A stretch of 45,621 nt of DNA, taken from assembly GCA_016764435.1 (NCBI GenBank), contig JAESRX010000068.1, positions 1 to 45,621 on the forward strand, given 5' to 3'. Source of the stretch: Flavobacteriaceae bacterium. Its GTDB lineage: Bacteria; Bacteroidota; Bacteroidia; Flavobacteriales; Flavobacteriaceae. Of this stretch, positions 7,279-15,112 are shown piece by piece. The notes beneath the pieces are model-generated. The model saw nothing but the letters and a program-made list of their open reading frames with translations, was not told where the DNA came from and did not search any database. A program made the position numbers and the translations under genes. Each line of letters starts with the position of its first letter. Position 1 is the stretch's first letter.

Positions 7279-9420
7279 TTAAGACGCATAAAATACCCGT
7301 CCACCTGCAGCGGTGGAAATTCGTTTTTTTAAACTGTGAGGAAGTTCAAATCGTTTTCCGTGTTTCTGGCTTAAAAATAAGCTGTATTTTTCAAATTCTT
7401 CCCCGCCAATATAATCGATGTATGAAAGTACTCCTCCGGTATGAATAGGGAATCCTAATCCTAAAACGGAGCCTATATCAGCATCTTTTGCTTCTTTTAA
7501 CACCCCGGATTCTAGGCATTTATAAGCATCAATGACCATGGAAAATAACAAGCGTTTCCCTATTTCTTCTTCGTTAAAAGTGTTGTTTACAGGGAATATA
7601 GTTGCCCATTCTTTCCAGAGGTGTTTGGTCTCGTTTAGTGGATAGTCATAAAATCCTTTACCTTCCTTTTTACCCGTTCTTTGATGTGTATTTACAAGAG
7701 TGTTTATGGTGGCTTTTAATCCTTTTTCATAGGCGTCAAGGTTTGGGTTTTCATTCATAATTAGAAGCATTAATTTTAAATTCACTTCGTCTGAAATGGC
7801 AAGAGGTCCCACGGGCATTCCTATTTTTTTTGCCACGTTTTCTATTAGGGCAGGAGGGATCCCTTCAGAGAGCATACCAATCCCTTCATTTACAAATTTA
7901 CCAAACACACGGGAAGTGAAAAAACCACGCCCATCGTTTACAACGATAGGAATTTTTCTAATTTGAGTTACAAAATCCATGGCGATTGCTAAGGTTTTAT
8001 CGCTGGTCTGTTCTCCTACAATTACTTCTACTAATTTCATTTTTTCTACGGGAGAAAAGAAATGTAATCCAATAAATTGACTCGGTTTTTTAGAAGCCTT
8101 TGCGAGTTGTGTGATTGGAATAGTAGAAGTGTTAGATGCGTAAATGACTGCTTCAGAAATCACCGCTTCCGTGTTTTTAGTGATGGTGTTTTTTAAGGTT
8201 TCGTTTTCATAAACAGCTTCTATTACTAAATCACATTCCGAGAGGTCTGAGAGGCTATTTGAAGGAGAAATTAAGGCTAACAACTTGGTGATTTTATCCG
8301 CTGTAGTACGTCCTTTTGCTAATTTTTTATCCTCTTGTTTTTTGATGTAGTGAATGCCTTTTAAACTGGATTTATGGCTGACATCGTTTAAAATAACACG
8401 AATCCCCGCCTTAGCACTTACATAGGCGATTCCGCTGCCCATCATCCCTGCACCTATAATTCCTAGGGTGTTTATTTTTTGTGTTTCAAATCCTTTTGGC
8501 TTTGATTTTCCTTTGGATGCTTCCCCCATAAAAACAAATCCCGTACGGATAATATTCTTGGTTTCTTTGCTAAATAAAGTATGCACAAAATGGCGGGCTT
8601 CTACTTCTAAACCTTTCTCTATCCCACAACCTGCGCCGTAATAAATAACGCTCAGTGCATTTTTTATATGTGGTTTGTTTCCGTGGGTAGTTTTGTAAGC
8701 CATGGCATTAGAGACACTAAAGAATTCTGTACTCCCAGAAATTTGACCTACGCCCATCGGAGTTCCTGGGATTTTAAAGCCTTTTACATCCCAAGGTTGT
8801 ACGGTGTTTCCTTGGTTTAATATCCATTTTTTTGCCAATGCGTTGATGTCATCTTCGGGTGAACAGAGGGCGTCTACAAGGCCATCTTTTAAGGCTTGCT
8901 TAGCGCTTAGTTTTTTAGATTGTGTAATGTATTGAATTGTTTTTTGAATCCCGATAAGTCGTAAGTAGCGCTGCGTTCCTCCGGCACCAGGGAACAAACC
9001 AATGGAACATTCCACCAGTCCAATGCGGTTTTTAGGATGATCTGTCATAATCCGATGGTGACAATTTAATGCAATCTCACAGCCTCCACCAAATGCCAAT
9101 CCATTGATAGCCGCTACTACAGGTTTTCCACAAGTTTCTATAGCACGCATGTTTTTATGGGTTTCCATAAACATGTCAAAACAGTCTTCTTTTGAATTGT
9201 TGTAGTTCAAAAACCATTTTAAATCACCACCAGCAATAAAATCATTCTTGGCAGAATTTATGACAATTCCTACTACATTTTTATCGGAAATAGCGAGTTT
9301 CATGGTTTGAAAAAATTCATCCATGGTGGTCTTATTCATTATGTTTACTGGAATATCGGCTACATTCCAGGTAACAAATGCAATGCCGTCCGTGTCTATA
9401 TGGTATTCTATATGCGTCAT
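7279..9420 (-). CDS. fadJ: Bifunctional enoyl-CoA hydratase / 3-hydroxyacyl-CoA dehydrogenase
   Basis: This 713-residue alpha subunit of the fatty acid oxidation complex carries out hydration of trans-2-enoyl-CoA and NAD-dependent oxidation of 3-hydroxyacyl-CoA. Residues 1-200 are a crotonase domain with oxyanion motif FIAGGDLKWF and candidate catalytic Glu115 (GGGCEIAL) and Glu137 (GLVECSIGLFPGAGG). From about 318 a Rossmann domain carries GAGMMGSG (323-330). His453 (GLHFFSPVEKMKLVEV) is the dehydrogenase catalytic His. A C-terminal dehydrogenase domain follows. Length is close to E. coli FadJ (714). It lies 18 bases after the thiolase in the same transcript; thiolase-first order matches fadIJ rather than fadBA, so the symbol is by analogy. 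Confidence 0.92.
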   Translation of the reverse strand: MTHIEYHIDTDGIAFVTWNVADIPVNIMNKTTMDEFFQTMKLAISDKNVVGIVINSAKNDFIAGGDLKWFLNYNNSKEDCFDMFMETHKNMRAIETCGKPVVAAINGLAFGGGCEIALNCHHRIMTDHPKNRIGLVECSIGLFPGAGGTQRYLRLIGIQKTIQYITQSKKLSAKQALKDGLVDALCSPEDDINALAKKWILNQGNTVQPWDVKGFKIPGTPMGVGQISGSTEFFSVSNAMAYKTTHGNKPHIKNALSVIYYGAGCGIEKGLEVEARHFVHTLFSKETKNIIRTGFVFMGEASKGKSKPKGFETQKINTLGIIGAGMMGSGIAYVSAKAGIRVILNDVSHKSSLKGIHYIKKQEDKKLAKGRTTADKITKLLALISPSNSLSDLSECDLVIEAVYENETLKNTITKNTEAVISEAVIYASNTSTIPITQLAKASKKPSQFIGLHFFSPVEKMKLVEVIVGEQTSDKTLAIAMDFVTQIRKIPIVVNDGRGFFTSRVFGKFVNEGIGMLSEGIPPALIENVAKKIGMPVGPLAISDEVNLKLMLLIMNENPNLDAYEKGLKATINTLVNTHQRTGKKEGKGFYDYPLNETKHLWKEWATIFPVNNTFNEEEIGKRLLFSMVIDAYKCLESGVLKEAKDADIGSVLGLGFPIHTGGVLSYIDYIGGEEFEKYSLFLSQKHGKRFELPHSLKKRISTAAGGRVFYAS

Positions 9421-9438
9421 TCTTGTTGCTTTAAAAGG

Positions 9439-10638
9439 TTAAATACGTTCTATAATTGTGGCGATTCCCATGCCTCCTCCTACACATAGAGTCGCGAGTG
9501 CTGTGTTTTTTTTTTGTCGTTCTAATTCGTCCAAGGCGGTTCCTAAAATGATACATCCCGTAGCGCCCAACGGATGCCCTAAGGCAATGGCTCCTCCGTT
9601 TACATTCACTATCGATGGGTCTATATTTAAATTATCCATCAGTCGGAGTGGTACTACTGCGAAGGCCTCATTTATTTCAAATAAATCGATATCACTGACT
9701 TGCATTCCTGCGTTTTTTAACGCTTTTTTAGTGGCAGGAGTAGGACCTTCCAACATAATCAAAGGTTCTGAACCAATCACCGCTCCCATGGTTATTTTCG
9801 CTCTTGGTTTTAAGCCTAGTTTTTGCCCTATTTCTTTATTCCCAATTAACATCAGAGCCGCACCGTCTACTATTCCAGAAGCGTTTCCAGCATGGTGTAC
9901 ATGATTTATTTTTTCTATTTCTAAGTAGGTATCTATGGCGGTTTGATCGAAGAGCATGTCTCCCATTTTTTGAAAGGCAGGTGTTAATTTTCCTAAGGTT
10001 TGTACGGTTGTATTTACTCGGATGTATTCATCTTTTTGTAAGAGTGTAAAACCATTGATGTCTTTGATTGGGATTATTGAGTTTTCGAAATATTTGTGTT
10101 TTTGGGCGTAGGAAGCACGTTGCTGTGATTGTACCGCAAAACTGTCTAAATCATTTCGAGAATAGCCATATTTAGTGGCAATTAAATCTGCAGAAATCCC
10201 CTGGGGAACAAATTTTCCAAATGCCGCATTAGGTTCCATCACCCAGGCTGATCCATCGATCCCCATAGGTACTCTGGACATGGATTCTACACCGCCCGCG
10301 ATGATTAAATTTGACCAGCCAGATTTGATCATCGCTGCCGCCTGATTCACGGCTTCTAAACCAGAGGCGCAATAGCGGTTTAATGATACGGCTGATACAT
10401 GGTTTCCATAGCCCGATTCCTGAGCCGCTACTTTGGCTATATTTCCTCCTTGTTCCCCTGCTTGTGTAACGCATCCCATAATAATATCTTCCACTAATAA
10501 AGTGTCTAAATTATTTCTGGTCTTTAGGGCTTTTAATAAGGCGGTAGTTAACTGAACAGGGCTCACTTGTGATAGTGAACCTGTAGGTTTCCCGATTCCT
10601 CTTGGAGTACGAACGGAATCGTAGATATATGCTTCCAT
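9439..10638 (-). CDS. fadI: Acetyl-CoA C-acyltransferase (3-ketoacyl-CoA thiolase)
   Basis: This thiolase cleaves 3-ketoacyl-CoA with CoA to release acetyl-CoA. It has 399 residues from the ATG at 10638, giving the classic start MEAYIYDSVRTPRG. The ATG at 10677 is also in frame but lies about 16 bases downstream of the -7 box and gives a non-family extension. The catalytic triad is visible: nucleophile Cys90 (SLNRYCASGLEA), His355 (NVNGGAIALGHPLGATG) and Cys385 (ATLCVGGGMG). It is the first gene of the minus-strand beta-oxidation operon (thiolase, hydratase/dehydrogenase, acyl-CoA dehydrogenase, racemase-like), with a strong promoter at 10693-10722. The symbol is by analogy with fadIJ order; length (399) is closer to FadA. 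Confidence 0.92.
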   Translation of the reverse strand: MEAYIYDSVRTPRGIGKPTGSLSQVSPVQLTTALLKALKTRNNLDTLLVEDIIMGCVTQAGEQGGNIAKVAAQESGYGNHVSAVSLNRYCASGLEAVNQAAAMIKSGWSNLIIAGGVESMSRVPMGIDGSAWVMEPNAAFGKFVPQGISADLIATKYGYSRNDLDSFAVQSQQRASYAQKHKYFENSIIPIKDINGFTLLQKDEYIRVNTTVQTLGKLTPAFQKMGDMLFDQTAIDTYLEIEKINHVHHAGNASGIVDGAALMLIGNKEIGQKLGLKPRAKITMGAVIGSEPLIMLEGPTPATKKALKNAGMQVSDIDLFEINEAFAVVPLRLMDNLNIDPSIVNVNGGAIALGHPLGATGCIILGTALDELERQKKNTALATLCVGGGMGIATIIERI

Positions 10639-10677
10639 AAATTGGATTTTTAAAGATTGATGTGTTTTTCGATACAT

Positions 10678-10693
10678 GTGACCGACTAGTTAC
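10678..10693. promoter_or_regulatory. Candidate TetR-type operator at the beta-oxidation promoter
   Basis: An imperfect 16-base palindrome of form GTnAC-N6-GTnAC lies immediately downstream of the -7 box, where a repressor would block transcription. Its minus-strand half GTAACTA recurs at 12099-12105, directly after the -7 box of the nearby TetR gene. Assignment to that regulator is inferred. Confidence 0.4.
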
Positions 10694-10722
10694 AAATATA
10701 TAATATTTTTTGTAATAGGCAA
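10693..10722 (-). promoter_or_regulatory. Promoter of the beta-oxidation operon
   Basis: On the minus strand TATATTTG (10693-10700) is preceded by TTG (10720-10722) with a 19-base spacer, a perfect match to the Bacteroidota sigma-A promoter TTG-N19-21-TAnnTTTG. It is correctly placed for transcription of the thiolase gene. Confidence 0.8.
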
Positions 10723-11246
10723 GTATTCAGTCATTGACAGTTTTTTTCTACAAGTTACTCTAAAAAAAGTACTTTGAATTTAGGTAACGAAATACTAAGG
10801 TTATGGTGTTTTACAGGGTATTTATCTAGTGAACTATTTGGAATCTTATGCTAAGATGGCCTGTATTATGACTTGACGCGGGGGATTACTTTGAGGTGTT
10901 TTTTGAGAGAAGAGAATGTCCAATTTAAGCAAATGAATGTAAAAAAAAGCGGATTTTGATCGGCTGAAGTTTGGAGTCTTTATAAATATACAGCGTGGAA
11001 TAGGAGTGTTTAAAAAAGATAAAAAGGGAAGGTTTGTTCGGTACTGTTTCTGTGAAAATGTTTTTTGTTAACGATGTTTAGGGAACAGAACCACCCTAAG
11101 TAAATACTTTTAAAGAGACTTTTAGAATAAGAAGACGGTATAAAGCGCTATTTTGAAAACAGGAATAATTGTAGTATCCTTGTTGATTACCAATGCTTAA
11201 AACGGGAAATTTACATTGATTTTAATTTGTATAAAACGGTAAAGCC
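10723..11246. other. Intergenic region between divergent genes
   Basis: About 520 bases remain beyond the thiolase promoter. No open frame with family resemblance, RNA gene, strong hairpin or clear consensus promoter for the plus-strand gene at 11247 was seen. Confidence 0.5.
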
Positions 11247-11906
11247 ATGAAAAATTTACATAGAGAAGAGACTTTTTATTTTGATTATTCTTCAGAGATA
11301 ATCCAAGGTATTCTTTTGAAAATTGGAAGAAAAGAAGGAGGGTCAGATTTAGATTTTGCCATCAGAGCGTACACATACGTTCGAGATTATTGGCCGTATT
11401 ATCCGTATCGTTTTAGTCTTCAAGAGGAGGACTGGAGATCCTCTAAAATTGCCCAGCAAAAGACTGGGCATTGTTTGGATAAAAGCATTCTTTTAATCAG
11501 CCTTTTAAGAGCTGTAAACATCCCTGCAAAATTGGGATTATCACGGGTGAGAAATCACATTGCAGTGGAACAAATTGTAGAGAAATTTGGCTCCGACGAA
11601 TTGGTTCCTCATGGTTATGTTGCTGTTTTTTTAGAAGGAATATGGGTCAAAGCCACGCCTGCTTTTAATAAAGAATTATGTCTAAAAATGGGTGTTCATG
11701 CCTTGGATTTTGATGGGAAGACGGATGCTGTCTTTCAAGAATTTGATGCCCAAGGTACTAACTCGTTTATGGAATACTTGGAGGATTATGGCACATTTGA
11801 TACGGTTCCCTTGGAATATATGTTCCAATTAATGTGTGAGACCTATCCTATGCTTTTACAGAAAGGGGTGAAAATGGGAGATATTTTAGACCTGTCTCTG
11901 TTGTAA
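11247..11906 (+). CDS. Transglutaminase-like domain protein with altered catalytic triad
   Basis: This 219-residue, probably cytoplasmic protein (no signal peptide) has a transglutaminase/cysteine-protease-like core. Cys76 (KTGHCLDKSILLISLLRA) and the downstream NIPAKLGLSRV match the core signature, and His122 lies in VPHGYVAVFLEGIWV. Where the family usually has Asp in a W-x-x-D-A/P-T motif, this protein has Lys135 (WVKATPAFN), so the third triad residue is missing or supplied elsewhere. It could be an atypical peptidase or amidase, or a non-catalytic member. It is divergent from the beta-oxidation operon and upstream of the TetR gene. Its role is unknown. Confidence 0.7.
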   Translation: MKNLHREETFYFDYSSEIIQGILLKIGRKEGGSDLDFAIRAYTYVRDYWPYYPYRFSLQEEDWRSSKIAQQKTGHCLDKSILLISLLRAVNIPAKLGLSRVRNHIAVEQIVEKFGSDELVPHGYVAVFLEGIWVKATPAFNKELCLKMGVHALDFDGKTDAVFQEFDAQGTNSFMEYLEDYGTFDTVPLEYMFQLMCETYPMLLQKGVKMGDILDLSLL

Positions 11907-12087
11907 AACACACTTTTTTTTTGATTTAAAACACAATGAATAGGTGATAGAGGATTTTAGGGATTTGTTAGGATTATAACGGTCGTATTGGGCACTGTTT
12001 CTACGCTGGAAGTACTCTATAAATTAGTATTGAAATCTGTTGTTTTTGGAAATATAATGGCGCTAATTATACTAAATTATGATTGCC

Positions 12088-12095
12088 TATATTTG
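12088..12095 (+). promoter_or_regulatory. -7 box TATATTTG of the TetR gene
   Basis: An exact TAnnTTTG match, 25 bases upstream of the GTG start. It is followed at 12099-12105 by GTAACTA, also found just after the thiolase -7 box. No TTG sits at the canonical -33 spacing. Confidence 0.6.
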
Positions 12096-12120
12096 CGGGT
12101 AACTAAACCAATAATAACCC

Positions 12121-12699
12121 GTGAAAAAAGATAGAGCAGCCACCGAAGAACGTATTTATACTGCCTTTTTAGATTTATTAGAAGAGAAGGGGCCACAAGG
12201 CGTTGGAATTAATGCGATTGCTAAAAAGGCGGGCGTATCTAAAGAATTAATTTATCGCTATTTTGGAGGGATGAAAGGGCTTTTATTGCAATTGGCAAAA
12301 AAAGGAGATTTTTTCAAATCTATTGTTGATTATGATAGAGAGGATACGAGTAAAGAATACCATAAAAATATTACGGCGCAAGGAACGAAAGAATTGCGTG
12401 AAAATGTATTGGCTCAGGAATTACTTCGTTGGCCATTGATTGAAAATAATGAAAACACCAAGGAACTTTTTAAGTTTACAAACGCTCAAGTAGGCGGTGT
12501 TTTTCAAGTAGATGAAAATAATAAGCCTCTAAATCATGCATTTCAGCTGATGATTGGCGGTTATATTTACTTTACATTGCTTTCTAAGTTTAATAAGTCT
12601 TTCATTTCTACGGATTTACACGACCCTAAAACATGGGAGAATTTTGATGAAGCAATTGCACAAACTATTGACTTTTATCATAAAAAAGAAAAAGAATAG
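12121..12699 (+). CDS. TetR/AcrR family transcriptional regulator
   Basis: This 192-residue one-component repressor starts with GTG at 12121 (MKKDRAATEERIYTAFLDLL); no ATG is available nearby. The N-terminal helix-turn-helix spans about residues 25-50 (GINAIAKKAGVSKELIYRYF), the typical TetR pattern ending in YRYF. The C-terminal ligand domain is not assignable. The gene begins 26 bases after a TATATTTG promoter and shares the heptamer GTAACTA with the beta-oxidation promoter, so it may control fatty acid degradation in response to acyl-CoA and repress itself. That target is inference. A beta-barrel gene follows 56 bases downstream and may be in the same regulon. Confidence 0.88.
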   Translation: MKKDRAATEERIYTAFLDLLEEKGPQGVGINAIAKKAGVSKELIYRYFGGMKGLLLQLAKKGDFFKSIVDYDREDTSKEYHKNITAQGTKELRENVLAQELLRWPLIENNENTKELFKFTNAQVGGVFQVDENNKPLNHAFQLMIGGYIYFTLLSKFNKSFISTDLHDPKTWENFDEAIAQTIDFYHKKEKE

Positions 12700-12713
12700 C
12701 GTTTACATTTATC

Positions 12714-12749
12714 CAGTAATTAACAATTTTTAAAACTCAACAATTACTG
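12714..12749. repeat. Inverted repeat upstream of the beta-barrel gene
   Basis: CAGTAATT (12714-12721) and AATTACTG (12742-12749) form perfect 8-base arms around a 20-base spacer, ending 6 bases before the next ATG. No T run follows, so an operator or mRNA structure is more likely than a terminator. Confidence 0.45.
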
Positions 12750-12755
12750 AAAAAC

Positions 12756-13490
12756 ATGAAACGGTTCACTCTGTTAGCGGTCTTATTTTTGCTAAAATAT
12801 TCGCTAGTTGCACAATCTATCCAGCCTTCCAGAACGGTAGGGGATCAATTTTTAAACTTCGATTTTGAATCGTTGTACACTATTAGTAAAGGAGATGATG
12901 GGAAGACGACTCATTGGACCATTCCGAACACGTTAATTCGGTATGGATTGGGAGATACTTGGGAAGTGCACTTACTGATTCCTTTTTCTAAACAAAATCA
13001 AACGAGAAACCGTGAAACACAGCCTAGTGTTTATGGATTGGACGCCTTTAATATTGGCTTGGCTAAAAAGTTATGTGTACAAGATGGTTTACGTCCATCT
13101 ATGGTCTTAATGACACGGGTTACACTCCCCGGAGGAGACCAAGTATTGGCGTTGAATAACACTTCCATTCGAGGTTCTTTAAACTTCGGTTACCAGTTAA
13201 ATAACGCAACTAAAATCACCACAAATATTGGCTATAAATACAATCCTATGATAGGGAATGCAGCTTATTATATTTCATACCTGACCTATAATTTTAATCC
13301 TCAATATTATGTCTATTTAGAATTATTAGGTGATTTTAACACCAATGAATTTGTAGGGAACGATATCAATGTAGGGGTTGGAAATAAGTTTACAAAAAAA
13401 TTGTGCTTGGCACTTTCTGTTTCTAAAAGTACGGTACATGATTCTTATAATTTTGGAGGTGTGTTTACGTGGAGTGTTGGAGTGATTTAA
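12756..13490 (+). CDS. Outer-membrane beta-barrel protein (phenol MetA-like transporter family)
   Basis: This 244-residue protein has a signal peptide (MKRFTLLAVLFLLKYSLVAQ, cleavage near residue 20) and alternating hydrophobic strands typical of an outer-membrane barrel. Opening strands such as NTLIRYGLGDTWEVHLLIPF, and the R-V-T-L-P-G-G segment followed by repeated Gly/aromatic strands, resemble the MetA-pathway phenol degradation family of putative channels. It follows the TetR gene by 56 bases, after an inverted repeat, so co-regulation with lipid catabolism is possible. The substrate is unknown; family assignment is moderate. Confidence 0.65.
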   Translation: MKRFTLLAVLFLLKYSLVAQSIQPSRTVGDQFLNFDFESLYTISKGDDGKTTHWTIPNTLIRYGLGDTWEVHLLIPFSKQNQTRNRETQPSVYGLDAFNIGLAKKLCVQDGLRPSMVLMTRVTLPGGDQVLALNNTSIRGSLNFGYQLNNATKITTNIGYKYNPMIGNAAYYISYLTYNFNPQYYVYLELLGDFNTNEFVGNDINVGVGNKFTKKLCLALSVSKSTVHDSYNFGGVFTWSVGVI

Positions 13491-13548
13491 TCTCCCTTAA
13501 GCTTTTTTTGTTGCGATTATCAGGCTTTTATAAAGTAGTATGACCGCG

Positions 13549-13566
13549 TGTATAGCGATCTATACA
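13549..13566. repeat. Hairpin between convergent genes
   Basis: TGTATAG-CGAT-CTATACA forms a perfect 7-base stem with a tetraloop, located between the convergent beta-barrel and retropepsin genes. It lacks a T run but may mark transcript ends. Confidence 0.4.
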
Positions 13567-13631
13567 TGGTGGTAATGACCTTGTTTTTCGAATCCCTATT
13601 CCTAGGTTCTTGTCTCTAGGCGCTACTTAAA

Positions 13632-14084
13632 TTAAAACTTATAGACCAGTTTTTTTAAATAGAGACGTTTCTTTTTATAATCTATAATTCCTTTTCCTTT
13701 TTCTAGTATATCCGCTCCTAAAATTCCGTCTATAGGATGTTCTGATTGTTGTTTTAAAGCAGTGTTTACATGGGTGAGGTCAAAAACGACCAAAGGGAGG
13801 GAGTGGTATCTCCAATCTTTAATTTTTATGGAGTTTTTAGGTGATAATTTGGTATCCATATCCACAGCTCCAGCACCGGCGGCTTTCGTATCTGTATCTT
13901 CGACTTCCAAGTTAAATTTATCAATGCCTTCAAAACCAACACAAGAACTAGAAGCGCCAGTATCCAATATAAAACGTCCTTTTACACCATTTATCATGGC
14001 TTTTATCTCCAAGTGTTTGGTGGCCATGCTGCGTAGCTTTATGGAAGTATAGCCTTTTCTTTTTAAGATCGATTTCAAGCGCAT
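13632..14084 (-). CDS. Retropepsin-like aspartyl protease, single domain
   Basis: This 150-residue protein has one aspartyl-protease domain. The active-site motif LDTGASSSCVGF is at about residues 40-51, and the second hallmark, PIDGILGADILEKGKGIIDYKKKRLYL, is at about 117-143. Retropepsins with one DTG(A/S) per chain act as homodimers. No signal peptide or transmembrane segment is apparent, so it should be cytosolic, although the first 20 residues are very basic. The ATG at 14027 (MATKHLEIKA) is an alternative start. It is convergent with the barrel gene and stands alone; its substrate is unknown. Confidence 0.82.
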   Translation of the reverse strand: MRLKSILKRKGYTSIKLRSMATKHLEIKAMINGVKGRFILDTGASSSCVGFEGIDKFNLEVEDTDTKAAGAGAVDMDTKLSPKNSIKIKDWRYHSLPLVVFDLTHVNTALKQQSEHPIDGILGADILEKGKGIIDYKKKRLYLKKLVYKF

Positions 14085-14675
14085 TTTAGTGGTTTAAGGT
14101 ATAAATCTATGGATTTAATTTTTAGTAGCTCAAATTTCACATGAAAATATATTACGTAATATTCTGGTAATTAAATAGATGAGTGTTTATTGGTGAATCT
14201 AAAATTTTTAATATTCGTTTTTATATTGATAGTAATTAGTTTAATATCAATGGAATCAGTTATTTTTTTAGAATTTATTTTAAAGTTTTACTTTTACGAT
14301 GTAAACTAAAATACGAAGGACTACGGTTTGGAAACATGGTGTATGTCTTTGAAAGATCTTCCATAGTTTTTCCTGTTTTTCGAAAATCAGTGTCGCCAAA
14401 GGTTAAACATCTAGTGACATTCTCTATAGTTTTAAAAATCTTATTTTTCAGAAGGTATTTCTTTACAAATGGGAAAAAAATGCTTCAATTTATGTTTTGA
14501 TAATATTCTATACTTTGAATCCTTTCCTGGTTGTTTTAATATTTTGTTTCCCCGATTATTAATATTATAAGTAGTATTTATTCTTAATTAGAGGCGAAAT
14601 AGGAAGTGTTGAAATCTGATCTTCAAATGTAAACCCTGCCTTTTTACATCAACTAAATTTGTTTTTTATTTATGG

Positions 14676-14696
14676 AACTCTAATATATTTAGAGTT
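14676..14696. repeat. Hairpin AACTCTAA/TTAGAGTT
   Basis: Perfect 8-base arms (14676-14683 and 14689-14696) around a TATAT loop in the non-coding region. Function unknown. Confidence 0.5.
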
Positions 14697-14820
14697 TCCT
14701 GTAAGTATTCAGTACCAAGCTAAATCTTATTAATTTTTCCTTTTATCTCTTGAGTTTTTGCAATATCTTCGTGTTTTAGCATGTTTTTAATTTTGTGTGT
14801 CAGAACTTAAAAGCACAACG

Positions 14821-14845
14821 AAAACCGAGGTTAATCTTGGTTTTT
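14821..14845 (+). terminator. Terminator-like hairpin just before the sigma remnant
   Basis: A 9-base stem with one G-T wobble (14821-14829 with 14836-14844) around a GTTAAT loop runs into T bases. It lies only 20 bases before the ATG at 14866, an odd place for a terminator unless it attenuates the sigma/anti-sigma pair or marks decayed upstream sequence. Confidence 0.5.
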
Positions 14846-14865
14846 ATATATCTGAATATCTGTAA

Positions 14866-15111
14866 ATGACGGAGCTGAAATTTATGTTATACGAACAAAA
14901 AAACGAGTTAATCGATGCAATGTTTTTACAATTGGGACGTAAATGTCAAGAGATTATAAAATTATCATTTGCACTAAAAACCATAGCGATGGTTACTCAG
15001 AAATTAGGAGTGACCTACGGGGTTGCTCGCAAAAAGAAATCGCAATGTATCGGACAACTGACCAAACTTGTTCGAGATACGGCGACATTTGACCATTTAA
15101 AAAACGACTAA
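14866..15111 (+). CDS. Truncated ECF-type sigma factor, region 4 only
   Basis: The frame encodes 81 residues that match only the C-terminal DNA-binding part of Flavobacteriaceae sigma-70 family (ECF-like) factors. Visible features are the LGRKCQEIIKLSF helix, then a helix-turn-helix with QKLGVTYGVARKKKSQCIGQL. A normal factor of this type is about 180 residues, with region 2 for core RNA polymerase and -10 binding; nothing like region 2 was seen upstream. It stops one base before the ATG of the TPR anti-sigma-like gene, preserving the usual sigma/anti-sigma order. It may be a decayed sigma gene or a shortened DNA-binding regulator; a terminator-like hairpin precedes it. Confidence 0.6.
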   Translation: MTELKFMLYEQKNELIDAMFLQLGRKCQEIIKLSFALKTIAMVTQKLGVTYGVARKKKSQCIGQLTKLVRDTATFDHLKND

Positions 15112-15112
15112 A

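Larger units (their letters stand above)
14085..14865. other. 780-base intergenic region upstream of the sigma-factor remnant
   Basis: The region is AT-rich and full of stops in all frames inspected. No trace of a sigma-factor region 2 was recognised. It contains hairpins at 14676-14696 and 14821-14844 and no clear gene. Confidence 0.5.

Noticed and set aside
9458-9904. 148-codon plus-strand frame inside the thiolase gene
   Set aside because: Antisense to conserved thiolase motifs, with Pro/Ala-rich low-information sequence.
10723-11246. Possible tRNA or small RNA in the gap
   Set aside because: No cloverleaf, T-loop GTTCGA/GTTCAA context or strong terminator was found.
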